DNA of 64,000 nt, from positions 18,166,001-18,230,000 of the forward strand of contig CM082576.2 of NCBI GenBank assembly GCA_040954595.2. The letters run 5' to 3'. The translations under genes and the position numbers were made by a program. Under the pieces are notes generated by a model that worked only from the letters and a program-made list of their open reading frames with translations, searched no databases and was not told the origin of the DNA. Numbering within the stretch: position 1 is the first letter of the stretch; every line of letters begins with the position of its first letter. The stretch is from Balanoglossus misakiensis (Eukaryota; Hemichordata). This document shows positions 9,350 to 18,735 of the stretch, piece by piece.

Positions 9350-10909
9350 GATGAGGACTCTAGCCCACTGACTACATGTTATGATGTGTGGGAGCGGGAA
9401 CTTTCTGCAGATTCGGATAGAGACTTTATTTTACATGGATTGCACTATGGGTTTGATATTATTGACCCAGGTAGCCCCCTGACACCAATCGATCAGACTA
9501 ACTATCAGTCCGCCACTTCAAGTAAACTCAGGAGTGCAGTAGAAAGACAGTTGCGTGAGGAAATCACAAAAGGCAACTATGTTGTCACACCTCGCAAGCC
9601 GATGTTGATCAGTAGTCTTGGCGCCATCGAAAAATCAGAACCAGGCAAAATCAGACTCATTCATGATTGCAGCAGGCCAATTGGCAAAGGCTTGAACTCA
9701 AAGGCCACAACAGAGTCCTTCAAATATGAATCAATCGACTCGGCAGTCAAACTGTGCAAAAAGAATTCATACATGGCAAAAATTGACTTGAAATCGGCTT
9801 ACAGACATGTACCAAACAGCAAAGACTCTCAAAGGGCTACAGGGTTGAAGTATCAGTTTGCGGGCGATGAAACTTGGACATACATGGTCGACACCAGACT
9901 GCCGTTTGGAGCAGCAAAAAGTCCGGAAATATTCAATAGAATTGCCCAGAGTGTGGTTCGTATGATGCACAGACGAGGCTACAAAGCAACTATTGTGTAC
10001 TTAGATGACTTCCTGATCATAGCAGATTGTGAAGCTGTGTGTGAACAGGCTTTCCAGACACTACTGCAGCTATTGCGGGAACTGGGTTTTGCAGTGAATC
10101 AGCAGAAGGTTGTGGCTCCCACACTACGTTTAACATTCTTAGGAATTCAGATAGACAGCGCCAAACAAACCCTCGCGTTAGATGACAAAAAACTTGCAGA
10201 CCTGAAGCTATGTCTTTCCATGTGGGATGGAAAGAAGCGTGCAACTAAGCGTGAATTGCAGCAACTTATTGGCAAACTTAATTGGGCGGCCAAAGTTGTA
10301 CGCGGCGGGCGTACATTTTTACGCAGTTTGATTGACTTGATGGCCACGGTGCGTCAACAGCACCACCATGTGCGGCTCAACCAACAGGCGAAAGCGGACA
10401 TCAGATGGTGGAATGACCTGTGCAAAGTGTTTAATGGTACGGCGTTTTTCATCGAAAAGTATCCGTTGCCCATGCAGGAATTTTCTACTGATGCGTGTGT
10501 TACAAGCGGCGGTGGTTACTTTGGAAAAGACTGGTTTTACACCAATTGGCAGGCAGATTTTCCGGAACTTGCAGACTGTCATATCACATTAAAGGAACTC
10601 TTTGCTGTCATCATTGCTTGCAAGCGCTGGCATCCATTTTGGAAAAACAAACATGTGATCGTGTATACAGACAATATGGCCACTATGTACATGATCAATT
10701 CTGGCACTAGCCATAATAAGTTGGCTATGACATGGTTACGTACTTTATTTTGGCTGTCGGCAACCTCAAATTTTTATATAACCGCTCTTTATATACCATC
10801 AGGTCAGAATCTGGCTGACCCTTTGTCAAGACTTCATGAGATAAAGCATTATTTCAAAGCAATGGCATTTTTTAAATCCAATGCAATGGCAGGTACTTTT
10901 AACCATTAA
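9350..10909 (+). CDS. Ngaro reverse transcriptase-RNase H
   Basis: Same frame as Gag, separated only by the TAG at 9347-9349. There is no good early in-frame ATG, so readthrough, reinitiation or a point mutation must be invoked. RT signatures are IDLKSAYRHVP, RLPFGAAKSPEIF and the catalytic YLDDF (about 9998-10012). RNase H follows with STDAC (about 10485), LKELFAV, YTDNMA and NLADPLSRL as the D-E-D-D residues. A donor-like CAG/GTACTT at 10892/10893 precedes the nominal stop. Splicing there would join the recombinase exon in frame. The last few codons before the stop (from ~10903) derive from the LINE junction. Confidence 0.85.
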   Translation, partial: DEDSSPLTTCYDVWERELSADSDRDFILHGLHYGFDIIDPGSPLTPIDQTNYQSATSSKLRSAVERQLREEITKGNYVVTPRKPMLISSLGAIEKSEPGKIRLIHDCSRPIGKGLNSKATTESFKYESIDSAVKLCKKNSYMAKIDLKSAYRHVPNSKDSQRATGLKYQFAGDETWTYMVDTRLPFGAAKSPEIFNRIAQSVVRMMHRRGYKATIVYLDDFLIIADCEAVCEQAFQTLLQLLRELGFAVNQQKVVAPTLRLTFLGIQIDSAKQTLALDDKKLADLKLCLSMWDGKKRATKRELQQLIGKLNWAAKVVRGGRTFLRSLIDLMATVRQQHHHVRLNQQAKADIRWWNDLCKVFNGTAFFIEKYPLPMQEFSTDACVTSGGGYFGKDWFYTNWQADFPELADCHITLKELFAVIIACKRWHPFWKNKHVIVYTDNMATMYMINSGTSHNKLAMTWLRTLFWLSATSNFYITALYIPSGQNLADPLSRLHEIKHYFKAMAFFKSNAMAGTFNH

Positions 10910-10977
10910 ACACTTTGCACAGGTCATTCCACCATCTGCTGATAACTCTGGTGACGAGGAAGATTCGAAGTAGGAGT

Positions 10978-11060
10978 AAAATTCCTGCATGGGCAACGGA
11001 TGCTTTTCGATGAAAAACGCCGTACCATTAAACACTTTGCACAGGTCATTCCACCATCTG
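10978..11060 (-). repeat. Inverted copy of Ngaro RNase H segment 10402-10484
   Basis: An 83-base reverse-complement match to 10402-10484 with about one mismatch. A shorter second inverted copy (10903-10938, matching 10402-10437) precedes it. Each is followed by the same LINE start (ctgataactctggtgacgag). The pair therefore also forms an approximately 62-bp direct repeat. It marks a template-switch or repair event at LINE insertion. Confidence 0.85.
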
Positions 11061-11830
11061 CTGATAACTCTGGTGACGAGGAAGATTCGACGTCGAGTGA
11101 ACGTAATGGGAGCCATATTGGGGCGACTGACGGTGGTGGAAAAGTTACACTAACTGATGTCATGAGTGAAATACGTAACCTGCGGAAGGACATAACCGGC
11201 CAAATAAAGGCAGTTGACAAGCAAGTGAAGGAACTAGCAGGTGAAATGAAAGATGTACAAAACTGGATGCATGAAAATCGAGAAACGGTCAGTAAGCTTG
11301 TGGAGGAAAACAAAGAGCTGCGTGCCCGTGCTGACAGGTTAGAGTCGGACGGTGACAAGATGCAGGCACAGATGAAGCGTAACAATTTTGTAATTTTTGG
11401 AGTTGAGGAAGATGGCAAAGAGAATTTGAATGATATGGAGGAGATACTGAAGACATTTATCAAAGACAAACTGGGCATCCCCGAGGACTTGGAGTTTGAG
11501 CGTGTTCATCGGTTAAGTTATGCACGCAGCCACCCAAAGCCGATAATTGCAAAGTTCCTCCGTTATAAACAACGAGAGACAGTTATGCGGGCTGCCGTTA
11601 AACTGAAGGGAACTGACTATCGCATTGGTGAGGAGTTTACATTGAAAGTCCTGGAAACCCGCCGAAAGCTTAGAAGATTCGCGCAGGAAGCAAGGGCAGC
11701 TGGTAAGACTGTGAAGTTTGTCTATGACAAAATCAAGATCGATGACGTGGTCTACAAATACGATGAAGAGGTTGAGAACATACAGCCAGCATACAGAAAG
11801 AGAGGTGTAGCACCTACTGGTATAGACTAG
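11000..11830 (+). CDS. LINE ORF1 (L1-ORF1p-like), with chimeric 5' end
   Basis: The open frame begins at an ATG at 11000 that belongs to an antisense copy of the Ngaro RNase H region. LINE-specific sequence starts at about 11061, so the true N-terminus is uncertain. It encodes an acidic Ser-rich start, a coiled coil of about 80 residues (from DVMSEIRNLRKDITGQIKAV), an RRM-like part (RNNFVIFGVEEDG) and a basic C-terminal domain (RETVMRAAVKLKGTDYRIGE). This order matches the transposase_22/L1 ORF1p family, which binds RNA as a trimer. It ends 66 bases before ORF2. Confidence 0.75.
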   Translation: MLFDEKRRTIKHFAQVIPPSADNSGDEEDSTSSERNGSHIGATDGGGKVTLTDVMSEIRNLRKDITGQIKAVDKQVKELAGEMKDVQNWMHENRETVSKLVEENKELRARADRLESDGDKMQAQMKRNNFVIFGVEEDGKENLNDMEEILKTFIKDKLGIPEDLEFERVHRLSYARSHPKPIIAKFLRYKQRETVMRAAVKLKGTDYRIGEEFTLKVLETRRKLRRFAQEARAAGKTVKFVYDKIKIDDVVYKYDEEVENIQPAYRKRGVAPTGID

Positions 11831-11896
11831 GAAACAGGCCAAGGTCGGACAAACCTAAAAGACACTGTTTATGTTCCTGTACAAAATGCAGGCCAG

Positions 11897-14800
11897 ATGG
11901 AACAAGAACTGTCATTTTTAATCTGGAATGTAAATGGGTTGCGTGATAAGATTGACAAGAGTGATTTTCGTGAATATATTCGCTCCTTTGAATTTATATG
12001 TCTTACTAAGACTTGGCTTCAAAAAGGAAGTGATGTTTTCCTAGAAGGTTTTAAAAGTGTTCACGTTGCAGGACAGAGAAAACAGAAGTATGGAAGAGCA
12101 TCTGGTGGGATCTCAGTATTTTTCCGTGAAAATAACAGTTGTAATCTGGATGTAAAGTTTCTTGCTAAGAGTCAATCACAAAATATGTGTTGGTCTGTGA
12201 TTACAAGAAACACTCACCCCTGAGGGTTCAAACTTTGTAGAAAAGGATTTTTTGGATATCCTAGAAAATGATGTAATCAAATACACCGCTAAATATAACT
12301 GTGATATGATTCTTGCAGGAGACTTTAATGGTATGACGGGAAACTTTTCAGGAAAAGTAGATGTAAATGATATTTATCTACCATTAGATGAACATTGTAG
12401 CGATTCGTATGATTTACCTGAAAGGTGTTCCATGGACGAAGGGATAAATAACTATGGTCGGCAACTGCTAAATTTCTGTTCATCTACACAATTGTATATT
12501 GTAAATGGTAGACTTGGTCAAGACCATGGGGTTGGAATGTATACTTATATTTCAAAAAAAGGCACATGTGTTAATGACTATGTTTTGACAGCGGGAAGTG
12601 TTTTCCCAAAAATTAAGCATTTTAAGGTTGGGCAACGTATAGAATCTGACCATATGCCTTTGGAATTTACTTGTAAAGGAGCTGGAAATCCACAACTCCT
12701 GCAGAATACTATACGTACATGTGTACCCCAAACCCGTTTGAGATGGTCTCATGAGCAAAAAGAAATGTTTCACTGTAATTTCCAGACAGAATCAACAGGT
12801 CAATTATGTAACACTTTTTATGACAATATTGCCCAGGGTGAGTTGGATGCAGCTGCTGTTTGTTTAACTGGTATTATACATTCATGTTGTAACTTTATGA
12901 AAGTGAAGGTAAATACTTTCAACAACACAAATTTAAAAAGAGAGAATCCTTGGTTTGATAAAGAGTGTTTAACATTGAAGAAAGAAGTATATTGCTCTCT
13001 CAACCATTTCAGACACTGTAGAACCAAAAATAGCTTAGAAAATTATATGCATTTGAAATCAGTTTATAGAAAATTAATTAATGAAAAGAAACAAATTTAC
13101 AAGAAACAACAGCGGGAGGAACTTGTTTTTCTTTCCTCTCAGGCAAATTCTAGGTTGTTTTGGCAAAAGGTCCGTAAGAGCCCTACATATATGTCAACAA
13201 ACATCTCTGAGGAGAGCTGGTTTGATTACTTCAAAGACCTTTTTAATCCAAAAATGGTTGAAACAGAGGATATGAAAGACTTTTACTCTTCTATTCAAAA
13301 TTATGTGAATGACTTAAACTATAATGATGTAAGCAGTTCGGATGTTGACTGTTCAGCCTTAAACCAGGCTATTTCCATGGCCGAAATTAAAAGTAGTATA
13401 GCAAAATTAAAAAATAATAAAGCTCCTGGGTATGATGGCATACAAGCAGAATTTTGGAAACATGCACCTGAAGGGATTTTTGATATGCTGTTCACACTTT
13501 TCAATGAAGTTTTTGATAAAGGGATTTTCCCCCAACAGTTGGCAATGGGATTGATTAGCCCTATACATAAGAAGGGAAACAGAGACACCCCAGAAAATTA
13601 CCGTAGCATTATGCTTCTTAACGTTGTAAGTAAAATTTATACATTTATTTTAACAGACAGACTTGTACATTGGTTTGATGAGTTCAATGAAATTGTGGAA
13701 CCTCAGAGTGGATTCAGAAAGAAAAGAAACACTTTGGATAACATTTTTATTTTACGTACACTTATTGAAAAGTATGTCTTCCACTTAAAGAGTCGCCTAT
13801 ATTGTGCCTTTATAGACTATGAAAAAGCATTCGATAGGGTTCATCATTATTCACTTTTCTATAAACTAGCCATGACAGGCATGAGGGGTAAACTTTTGTC
13901 TTCTTTATACGCTATGTACTCGCATGTTAAAGCAGCAGTTAAAACTCTGCATGGGGTGACTAATTTTTTTGATATTAATATAGGAGTCCAACAAGGTTCT
14001 GTTATTTCCCCCCTTTTGTTTTGCTTCTACATTAATGATATTGAAGACGCTCTTACACAAGGTAGAGAAACTGTTGTCTATGCCAACACAGTAAAATTGT
14101 TGTATTTACTCTATGCTGATGATCTTGCTTTATTTAGCAGCACTCCCATTGGTCTACAGCGTTTGCTGAACAGACTGGCAGACTATTGTAAAAAGTGGAG
14201 ACTCACTGTTAATCTTAACAAAACAAAAATTATTGTTTTCCGTAAGGCTGGAAGTTTGAAAAAATGTGAAAAATGGTTTTTGAATGGGAAAAAGATAGAA
14301 GTTGTTTCTAAATATAACTATCTGGGTGTAATATTTTCAAGTTCTGGAATTTGGTTTCAAGCTCAAAAATATATTTCAGAACAAGCCAGGAAAGCTCTTC
14401 ACTTAGTACAAAGTAGCCTCTGTAAAGTTGACGGAATACAACCAGACATTGCTTTCAGAGTTTTTGATTGTAAAATATTGCCAGTCCTTCTTTATGGCAG
14501 TGCAATTTGGGGGACCAATGATTGTGTAGATGTGGAAAAGATTCATCATAGATTTTGTAAGTTTCTTTTGGGTGTACGTATAAATACAACAAACTCAGCG
14601 GTGCGGGGAGAACTTGGAAGGTATCCCATTCGCATACAAATTTATATACAAATATTACGTTTTTGGTTCAAATGTGTTAATCCAACCTCACCAAAAATAG
14701 TTACAGACTGTTATAAATACCAATATAATAGGGCTGAAAAAGGTTATAAATGCTGGGGGCTGTTTGTGAAAAATTTACTCTGTAATTATGGTTTTGCTGA

Positions 14801-15317
14801 GATATGGGCTTTCCAAGACTCAGTAAATGGAGATTTCTTTTTACCTCTGTTCAAACAAAGATGTCAAGACATTTCAATACAGGAATGGCAAACTGAAATA
14901 AGATGTAGTTCAAAACTGAGTACTTACTGTATGTTTAAAAATAAGTTTTCATGTGAGAAATATTTAGAATGTATTTCAGACACAGTCTATAGATATGCTT
15001 TGTCTCGTTTTAGATTATCATCACACAATTTAAATATTGAACAGGGAAGAAAACATGGGGTTCCACGCGAACAAAGACTTTGTCGATTTCAATCTTGTGA
15101 TTCTGTAGAAGATGAGTTCCATTTTTTATTGGTATGCCCAGTATATCAGTGTATTAGAGAGAGATTTATTCCAAAATTCTTCTATGACACACCCCATGAG
15201 TGGAAATTTACTTTATTACTTCAGTCAAACAAACCATACACAGTACAAAATCTTGCCAGATATATCTTTTATGCTTTTAAACAGCGACATAAACTCCTGG
15301 ATGATGATCAAGAGTAA
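11897..15317 (+). pseudogene. LINE ORF2: endonuclease-reverse transcriptase, one frameshift
   Basis: The first part (11897-12223) opens with the APE endonuclease motif IWNVNGL. At the place where the family has a catalytic Glu (LTETWL) this copy has Lys (LTKTWL). A one-base shift near 12215, in a run of C, ends that frame. The rest continues at about 12225-15317. It includes the DFNG and SDHMPL endonuclease motifs, RT motifs (GYDGI, PENYRSIMLLN, IDYEKAFD, YADDLALF) and a C-terminal Cys/His segment (CRFQSC ... HFLLVCPVY). Total length is about 1,140 codons. This copy is probably unable to move by itself. Confidence 0.85.
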
Positions 15318-15491
15318 AACTGTACGAGGAACGAACCCTCAAGCGACTGTAAATTTTGATATTCTCTTTTTTGATATGTACAATATGGCTGGTGGCCAAT
15401 AGTACTGAATAAATGCATTATTATTATTACTCAAGTGGGTGATTGGTACCCTGGTAATATGACCTATGACTCTTACCAATTGCTCTTACAG

Positions 15492-16486
15492 GGCCTTTGC
15501 AGGACCAAATGGACTTACTGGACCAAGAGATGACGGCTTACAAACGGTCAGCCTATGCCGAATCAACAAAGAAAGCATATAAGACTCACCGTGATACATT
15601 CCTGTGTTTTTGCCTTTATTTTGAGTTAAGACCTGTGCCAGCAGACACTCTAACAATCTGCAGGTATGCAGCCTTTTTAGCCAGAACACTTAAACCTTCT
15701 AGTATCCTTAGTTACCTAAATGTTATTCGTATTATGCATGAGGAGGTGGGGCTTCCAAACCCCATGGACAAGAACTGGTTTTTAAATATGGTTAAACGCG
15801 GTATTCAGAGGGCCAAGGGCTGCCCTCCAGCTCAGAAATTACCTATCACACTTGATATTCTGAGGGCCATTCATGCCCAGTTGGATCTGTCCATTCCTAT
15901 AAACATTGCTTTTTGGTGCACTTGTATTGTTGCATTTGTTACATTTGCCAGAAAATCAACCCTTCTCAACAAATCTGCAGATCATCATGTGCGTGGGAAA
16001 TCATTGTGTAAGGAAGATGTGAGTTTTACCCCAGAAGGCGCTGTACTAACCATCAGGCACTCAAAAACAATTCAGTTTGGCCAACGGGTCCTCCAGATAC
16101 ACATCCCCAGGGTGCCCGGCTCCCCCCTCTGCCCAGTAGCAGCTTTACATGCTATGTTGTCCCACACAAGCTCAGCAAAACCGGGTGATCCCCTTTTCAT
16201 GTATTGTACGACTGGTAAAACTTGTGGCCTCCAGTGTCTCACACATGGCAAATTTGTGCAATTACTTAGCCTTGTGCTGCAAGCAGCAGGTTATGATCCA
16301 AAGCAGTATTCAGGGCATTCATTTCGGAGGGGTGGGGCATCCTTTGCCTTCAGTATTGGAATTCCCCCCTTGCTGATCAAACAACATGGGGATTGGAAGT
16401 CAAACGCATTCGAAAAGTATATTTTCTTTAGATCCGAGACTAAGCAAAAAATGGTTAGAGCCATGTCAGTTGCCATGTCAATGTAG
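15492..16486 (+). CDS. Ngaro tyrosine recombinase
   Basis: Open frame of about 330 codons that starts at the predicted acceptor and has no early ATG. The first internal ATG is at about 15509. Active-site signatures: Arg in TFARKST (about 15950), His-x-Lys in RHSKT (about 16058), HSFRRGG as HxxR (about 16316), HGDW, and the nucleophile Tyr in FEKYIFF (about 16418). All R-K-H-R-Y residues are present, so the enzyme may be intact. It integrates a circular DNA intermediate, which fits the absence of a target-site duplication. Confidence 0.85.
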
Positions 16487-16549
16487 TTAGTGTGGCTAGA
16501 CGACAAAAAAAAAAAGGTGGAAAAGTAACTTTTCCGGTGTTGGGGGTTT

Positions 16550-16624
16550 GGCGGATTAGTGTTGTCAATAAAGATTGACCGTTGACCCCCAACACATTGT
16601 TTGCCGTAGTTATGTTAGCATAAA
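16550..16624 (+). repeat. Ngaro split repeat B1
   Basis: Matches B2 (16818-16887), sharing gcggattagtgttgtcaata and the end gccgtagttatgttagcataaa. It abuts A2 directly. Confidence 0.85.
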
Positions 16625-16793
16625 GTGTACAATAGACTCTGTTTATTGGTATTTTATGCGGGTACGAGGCTGGGTCCTGGTACGAGGCTGTGTCCTGGTA
16701 CGAGGCTGTGTCACTTGACCAGCATCTTCTCATAGCTGTTGTCGCCGAGAAACCCTCCTTCCCGCCAGTGTGTGTTTGTAAAAATTTTCTTTT
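16624..16793 (+). repeat. Ngaro split repeat A2
   Basis: Second copy of A1 (8197-8347), but with three in place of two tandem ggtacgaggctg units, about 19 bp longer. The rest is nearly identical. Confidence 0.9.
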
Positions 16794-16817
16794 CTTCTCT
16801 TTTCCCTCCCCTTTGGG

Positions 16818-16887
16818 GCGGATTAGTGTTGTCAATAAAGATTGACCGTTGACCCCCCATTGTTTGCCGTAGTTATGTTAGCATAAA
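16818..16887 (+). repeat. Ngaro split repeat B2 and 3' end of element
   Basis: Matches B1, with a short difference after gttgacccc. The element ends at gcataaa (16887). Confidence 0.85.
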
Positions 16888-17940
16888 AATGTGGTCACTG
16901 TGATCAGAATATAGTCAGTGGTTTCACGGCAATAATAAAGATATCCGAGGCATGCTGCTGCACCTTTCTGTACGGGAACGGTATTATTATGCAACGTACA
17001 TGCAATGTCCACGCCATTTTGAATGAACCATTTTCGCGGATGCACGTCCACGCATCGTCGTACTTGAATGGCGATCAAGATTTCTTGTAATGAGTACGGG
17101 CAAATCAACAGCTATCAATGGATGCACCACAGGAGTAGGTGTTGGTTCAAAACGCCTTTGGTACTTACAATCGTCCGGATCATATCAAAACGCGATGTGT
17201 TTGAATGCGACTGCGTTTACTGACATCGAGAATGGCGGCCACATTGTGATGACCGCGTCGACCGATGCGCTCGATGAACGTACGTGACTGACCTCCCTTG
17301 TCATGATCTTGCGTGTTTTGATATCCGCACGTCATCTCTGACGCATAAAGTAGTCGGAACAGCGAAAGGTTTTCACAAATTTTGTCAAAACTGCGTCGAA
17401 ATGGCTTTCCGACATTGACTTCCGTGTCTACGCTGTGGACTCACTAAGTATGACTGTTCAATGACGTTTTATGAATGGACCAATCCGGTTACGTATGGTA
17501 ATGCGTCCAGGGTCAAAAGTCAAGTATTGTACTTCGGCCAGTAAAACTTGCAAGGGTTGTAGATTGCGGTGAATAAATATAAATAAATCGTGGAAAATTT
17601 GTATTAAAATCGTGATCTCTAAAGAAAGAGTGAGAACTTGATTTTGAGTGATATTGCAGTACAAAATTACAAAAAAATGCTTTTTATTCCTTGGGGAAGT
17701 GTTAATTATTCAGAAAAAAAATATATTCTGAAATTTTCCAACTTCAGAATTTTTCCAACTTCAACAGAGGATATGATTATTTCATCAACTAACATGTAAA
17801 AGTTATTTAAAAAATCAACTATGTCAATTAATGCATTATCTGGAAAGATACATTTTACAAGTCATGAATTACTATACTTAATATATAGATAAAGGCCTTC
17901 ATGCAATATTACATACACCAACACTTCATTTTGCAGTACG
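16888..17940 (+). other. Interior of the 10.5-kb TIR element, CpG-richer part
   Basis: Between the Ngaro end and the GAGCTG-rich 3' end. About 16950-17470 is GC- and CpG-richer than its surroundings. It holds an open ATG frame (17090-17279) ending at a possible donor. The remainder (17480-17930) is AT-rich with nothing recognised. Confidence 0.4.
17090..17279 (+). CDS. Possible first exon captured in the TIR element
   Basis: The ATG at 17090 opens MSTGKSTAINGCTTGVGVGS and stays open for 63 codons to a donor-like gaac/gtacgt. The CpG-rich upstream DNA could be a promoter. No downstream partner exon or family was recognised. It may be a captured host fragment or a remnant of the element's own gene, and it may also be chance. 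Confidence 0.25.
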
Positions 17941-18345
17941 GGAGCTGCGGTGTACTGGCTTTTGCACTTGTCTGAGCTGCAGAAAGTCTTATCATATTGA
18001 AATTTACAGAAGGCATTGTTCCCCGCTGTTTTAGAGCTGTGAGTTAACTGCGTAGAGCTGCCGTTTGTCTACACAATGTCCTAAAAAAGCTGTCAAAGAG
18101 AATTTGGTCTGCTGCCAACAAATGACAGCTCAGAACAACCATTGCAGACCTGCAGATGAGCTGTGGATAGCTGACACAGCTCTAAATCAGAGCTGCAGCA
18201 GCTCTCTGCAGATCAGCAGGTTTGGTAAGGGATGTAGATGGCGAAAGGACGTGACAAGACTCGAATCTGAATCAGAATATGAATCTTGGGCTGTGGAACG
18301 TGAAACGTGAAACTTGAAACGTGAATGTTGAATTAGGCTTACCCT

Positions 18346-18735
18346 AATTTTTAATGGGTATATTCTTGATAACTCATCACCATGAATGATCATTTCAAAA
18401 CTTAACAAGGCATATGGCTAAAGAGGATTCAGTGTTTGTGCACCTTCTATCTGCTATGCTGGATCTATTGACAGTTTTCAAAGGGGTTTAATGACTCGTC
18501 TTTTTATTCAGTACTTTCTATTTCATTCCATTGCTTTTTTGGTTAATAGGGACTGTCTTTCAGAACTCTTTGGTTTGTTTCGTGTTTTTAAGTGTAATTT
18601 ATTATCCTTTAAGCTTTCACTTGTTTTCTAATTTTATTATTTTCTGTAGAAAATGCACTGAGATGTATGTGTATTATGTTTGTCAGGAAATAAATAATAA
18701 TAAAATTAAAAATAATAAACTATCTTTGATTTCAG
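18346..18735 (+). repeat. Intronic segment duplicated at 24323-24712
   Basis: Colinear high-identity match that leads into the type-b EGF exon in both copies. Its right part (from about 18443) also matches 33348-33500 and 36239-36365, where a 2.7-kb insertion splits it. Confidence 0.85.

Larger units (their letters stand above)
10903..15430 (+). mobile_element. LINE (APE-type non-LTR retrotransposon) inserted in the Ngaro element
   Basis: Two ORFs (coiled-coil/RRM ORF1 and endonuclease-RT ORF2) are followed by a short 3' UTR with aataaatg and an ATT/TTA microsatellite tail (15409-15430). It stands in the same orientation as its host. The 5' junction is scrambled: two inverted pieces of the host RNase H gene (10903-10938 and 10978-11060) precede the LINE sequence. 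No clear target-site duplication could be found. A relative on the - strand lies at 37380-38485. Confidence 0.85.
10893..15491 (+). other. Predicted spliceosomal intron of the Ngaro element, now holding a LINE
   Basis: Donor CAG/GTACTT (10893) and acceptor ctcttacag (15491) leave the RT-RNase H frame in phase 1 and enter the recombinase frame in phase 1, giving one open reading frame. Without the LINE the intron would be about 70 bases, a usual size for a small intron. The recombinase frame otherwise lacks an ATG close to its start. This is inferred from sequence; no transcript evidence is available. Confidence 0.5.
8197..16887 (+). mobile_element. Ngaro-type tyrosine-recombinase retrotransposon
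   Basis: Element order is A1 (8197-8347), Gag, RT-RNase H, recombinase, B1 (16550-16624), A2 (16624-16793), B2 (16818-16887). Split direct repeats of this order are diagnostic of Ngaro/PAT-like YR retrotransposons, as opposed to LTR or classical DIRS elements. It contains RT (YLDD), RNase H and a tyrosine recombinase. No SGNH-hydrolase ORF or methyltransferase domain was seen. It lies inside the 10.5-kb TIR element and is itself interrupted by a LINE. The proteins are largely open, so the insertion looks young. Confidence 0.9.
7734..18231. mobile_element. 10.5-kb TIR element with GAGCTG/CAGCTC-rich ends
   Basis: Ends CCCTTACCAAACCTGC (7734) and its inverse (18231) continue as imperfect TIRs of about 36-40 bp. 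Many CAGCTC/GAGCTG motifs fill the first ~260 and last ~290 bp, as subterminal transposase-binding repeats often do. AT flanks both sides, and the paralogue at 24209-24210 has a single AT at the same place, so this is a defined insertion with a 2-bp AT duplication. Without the Ngaro inside, it would be about 1.8 kb. An AT duplication has been described for ISL2EU-type elements. No transposase was seen, so the superfamily is open. Confidence 0.8.
7292..18345. mobile_element. Outer TIR element (~554 bp when uninterrupted), split by a 10.5-kb insertion
   Basis: Left end AGGGTAAGCCTAATTCAAG (7292) and the inverted right end (CTTACCCT, 18345) form about 95-bp imperfect TIRs with repeated 'ttcacgtttcaagattcacg' blocks. 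'Aattttt' flanks both sides as a candidate 7-8 bp duplication. The uninterrupted paralogue is 23769-24322. TSD size would suit hAT, but no transposase supports that assignment. Confidence 0.75.

Noticed and set aside
10924-11478. 184-codon open frame on the - strand
   Set aside because: Antisense to LINE ORF1. It includes an RNase H-like peptide only because that segment was copied inverted at the LINE junction.
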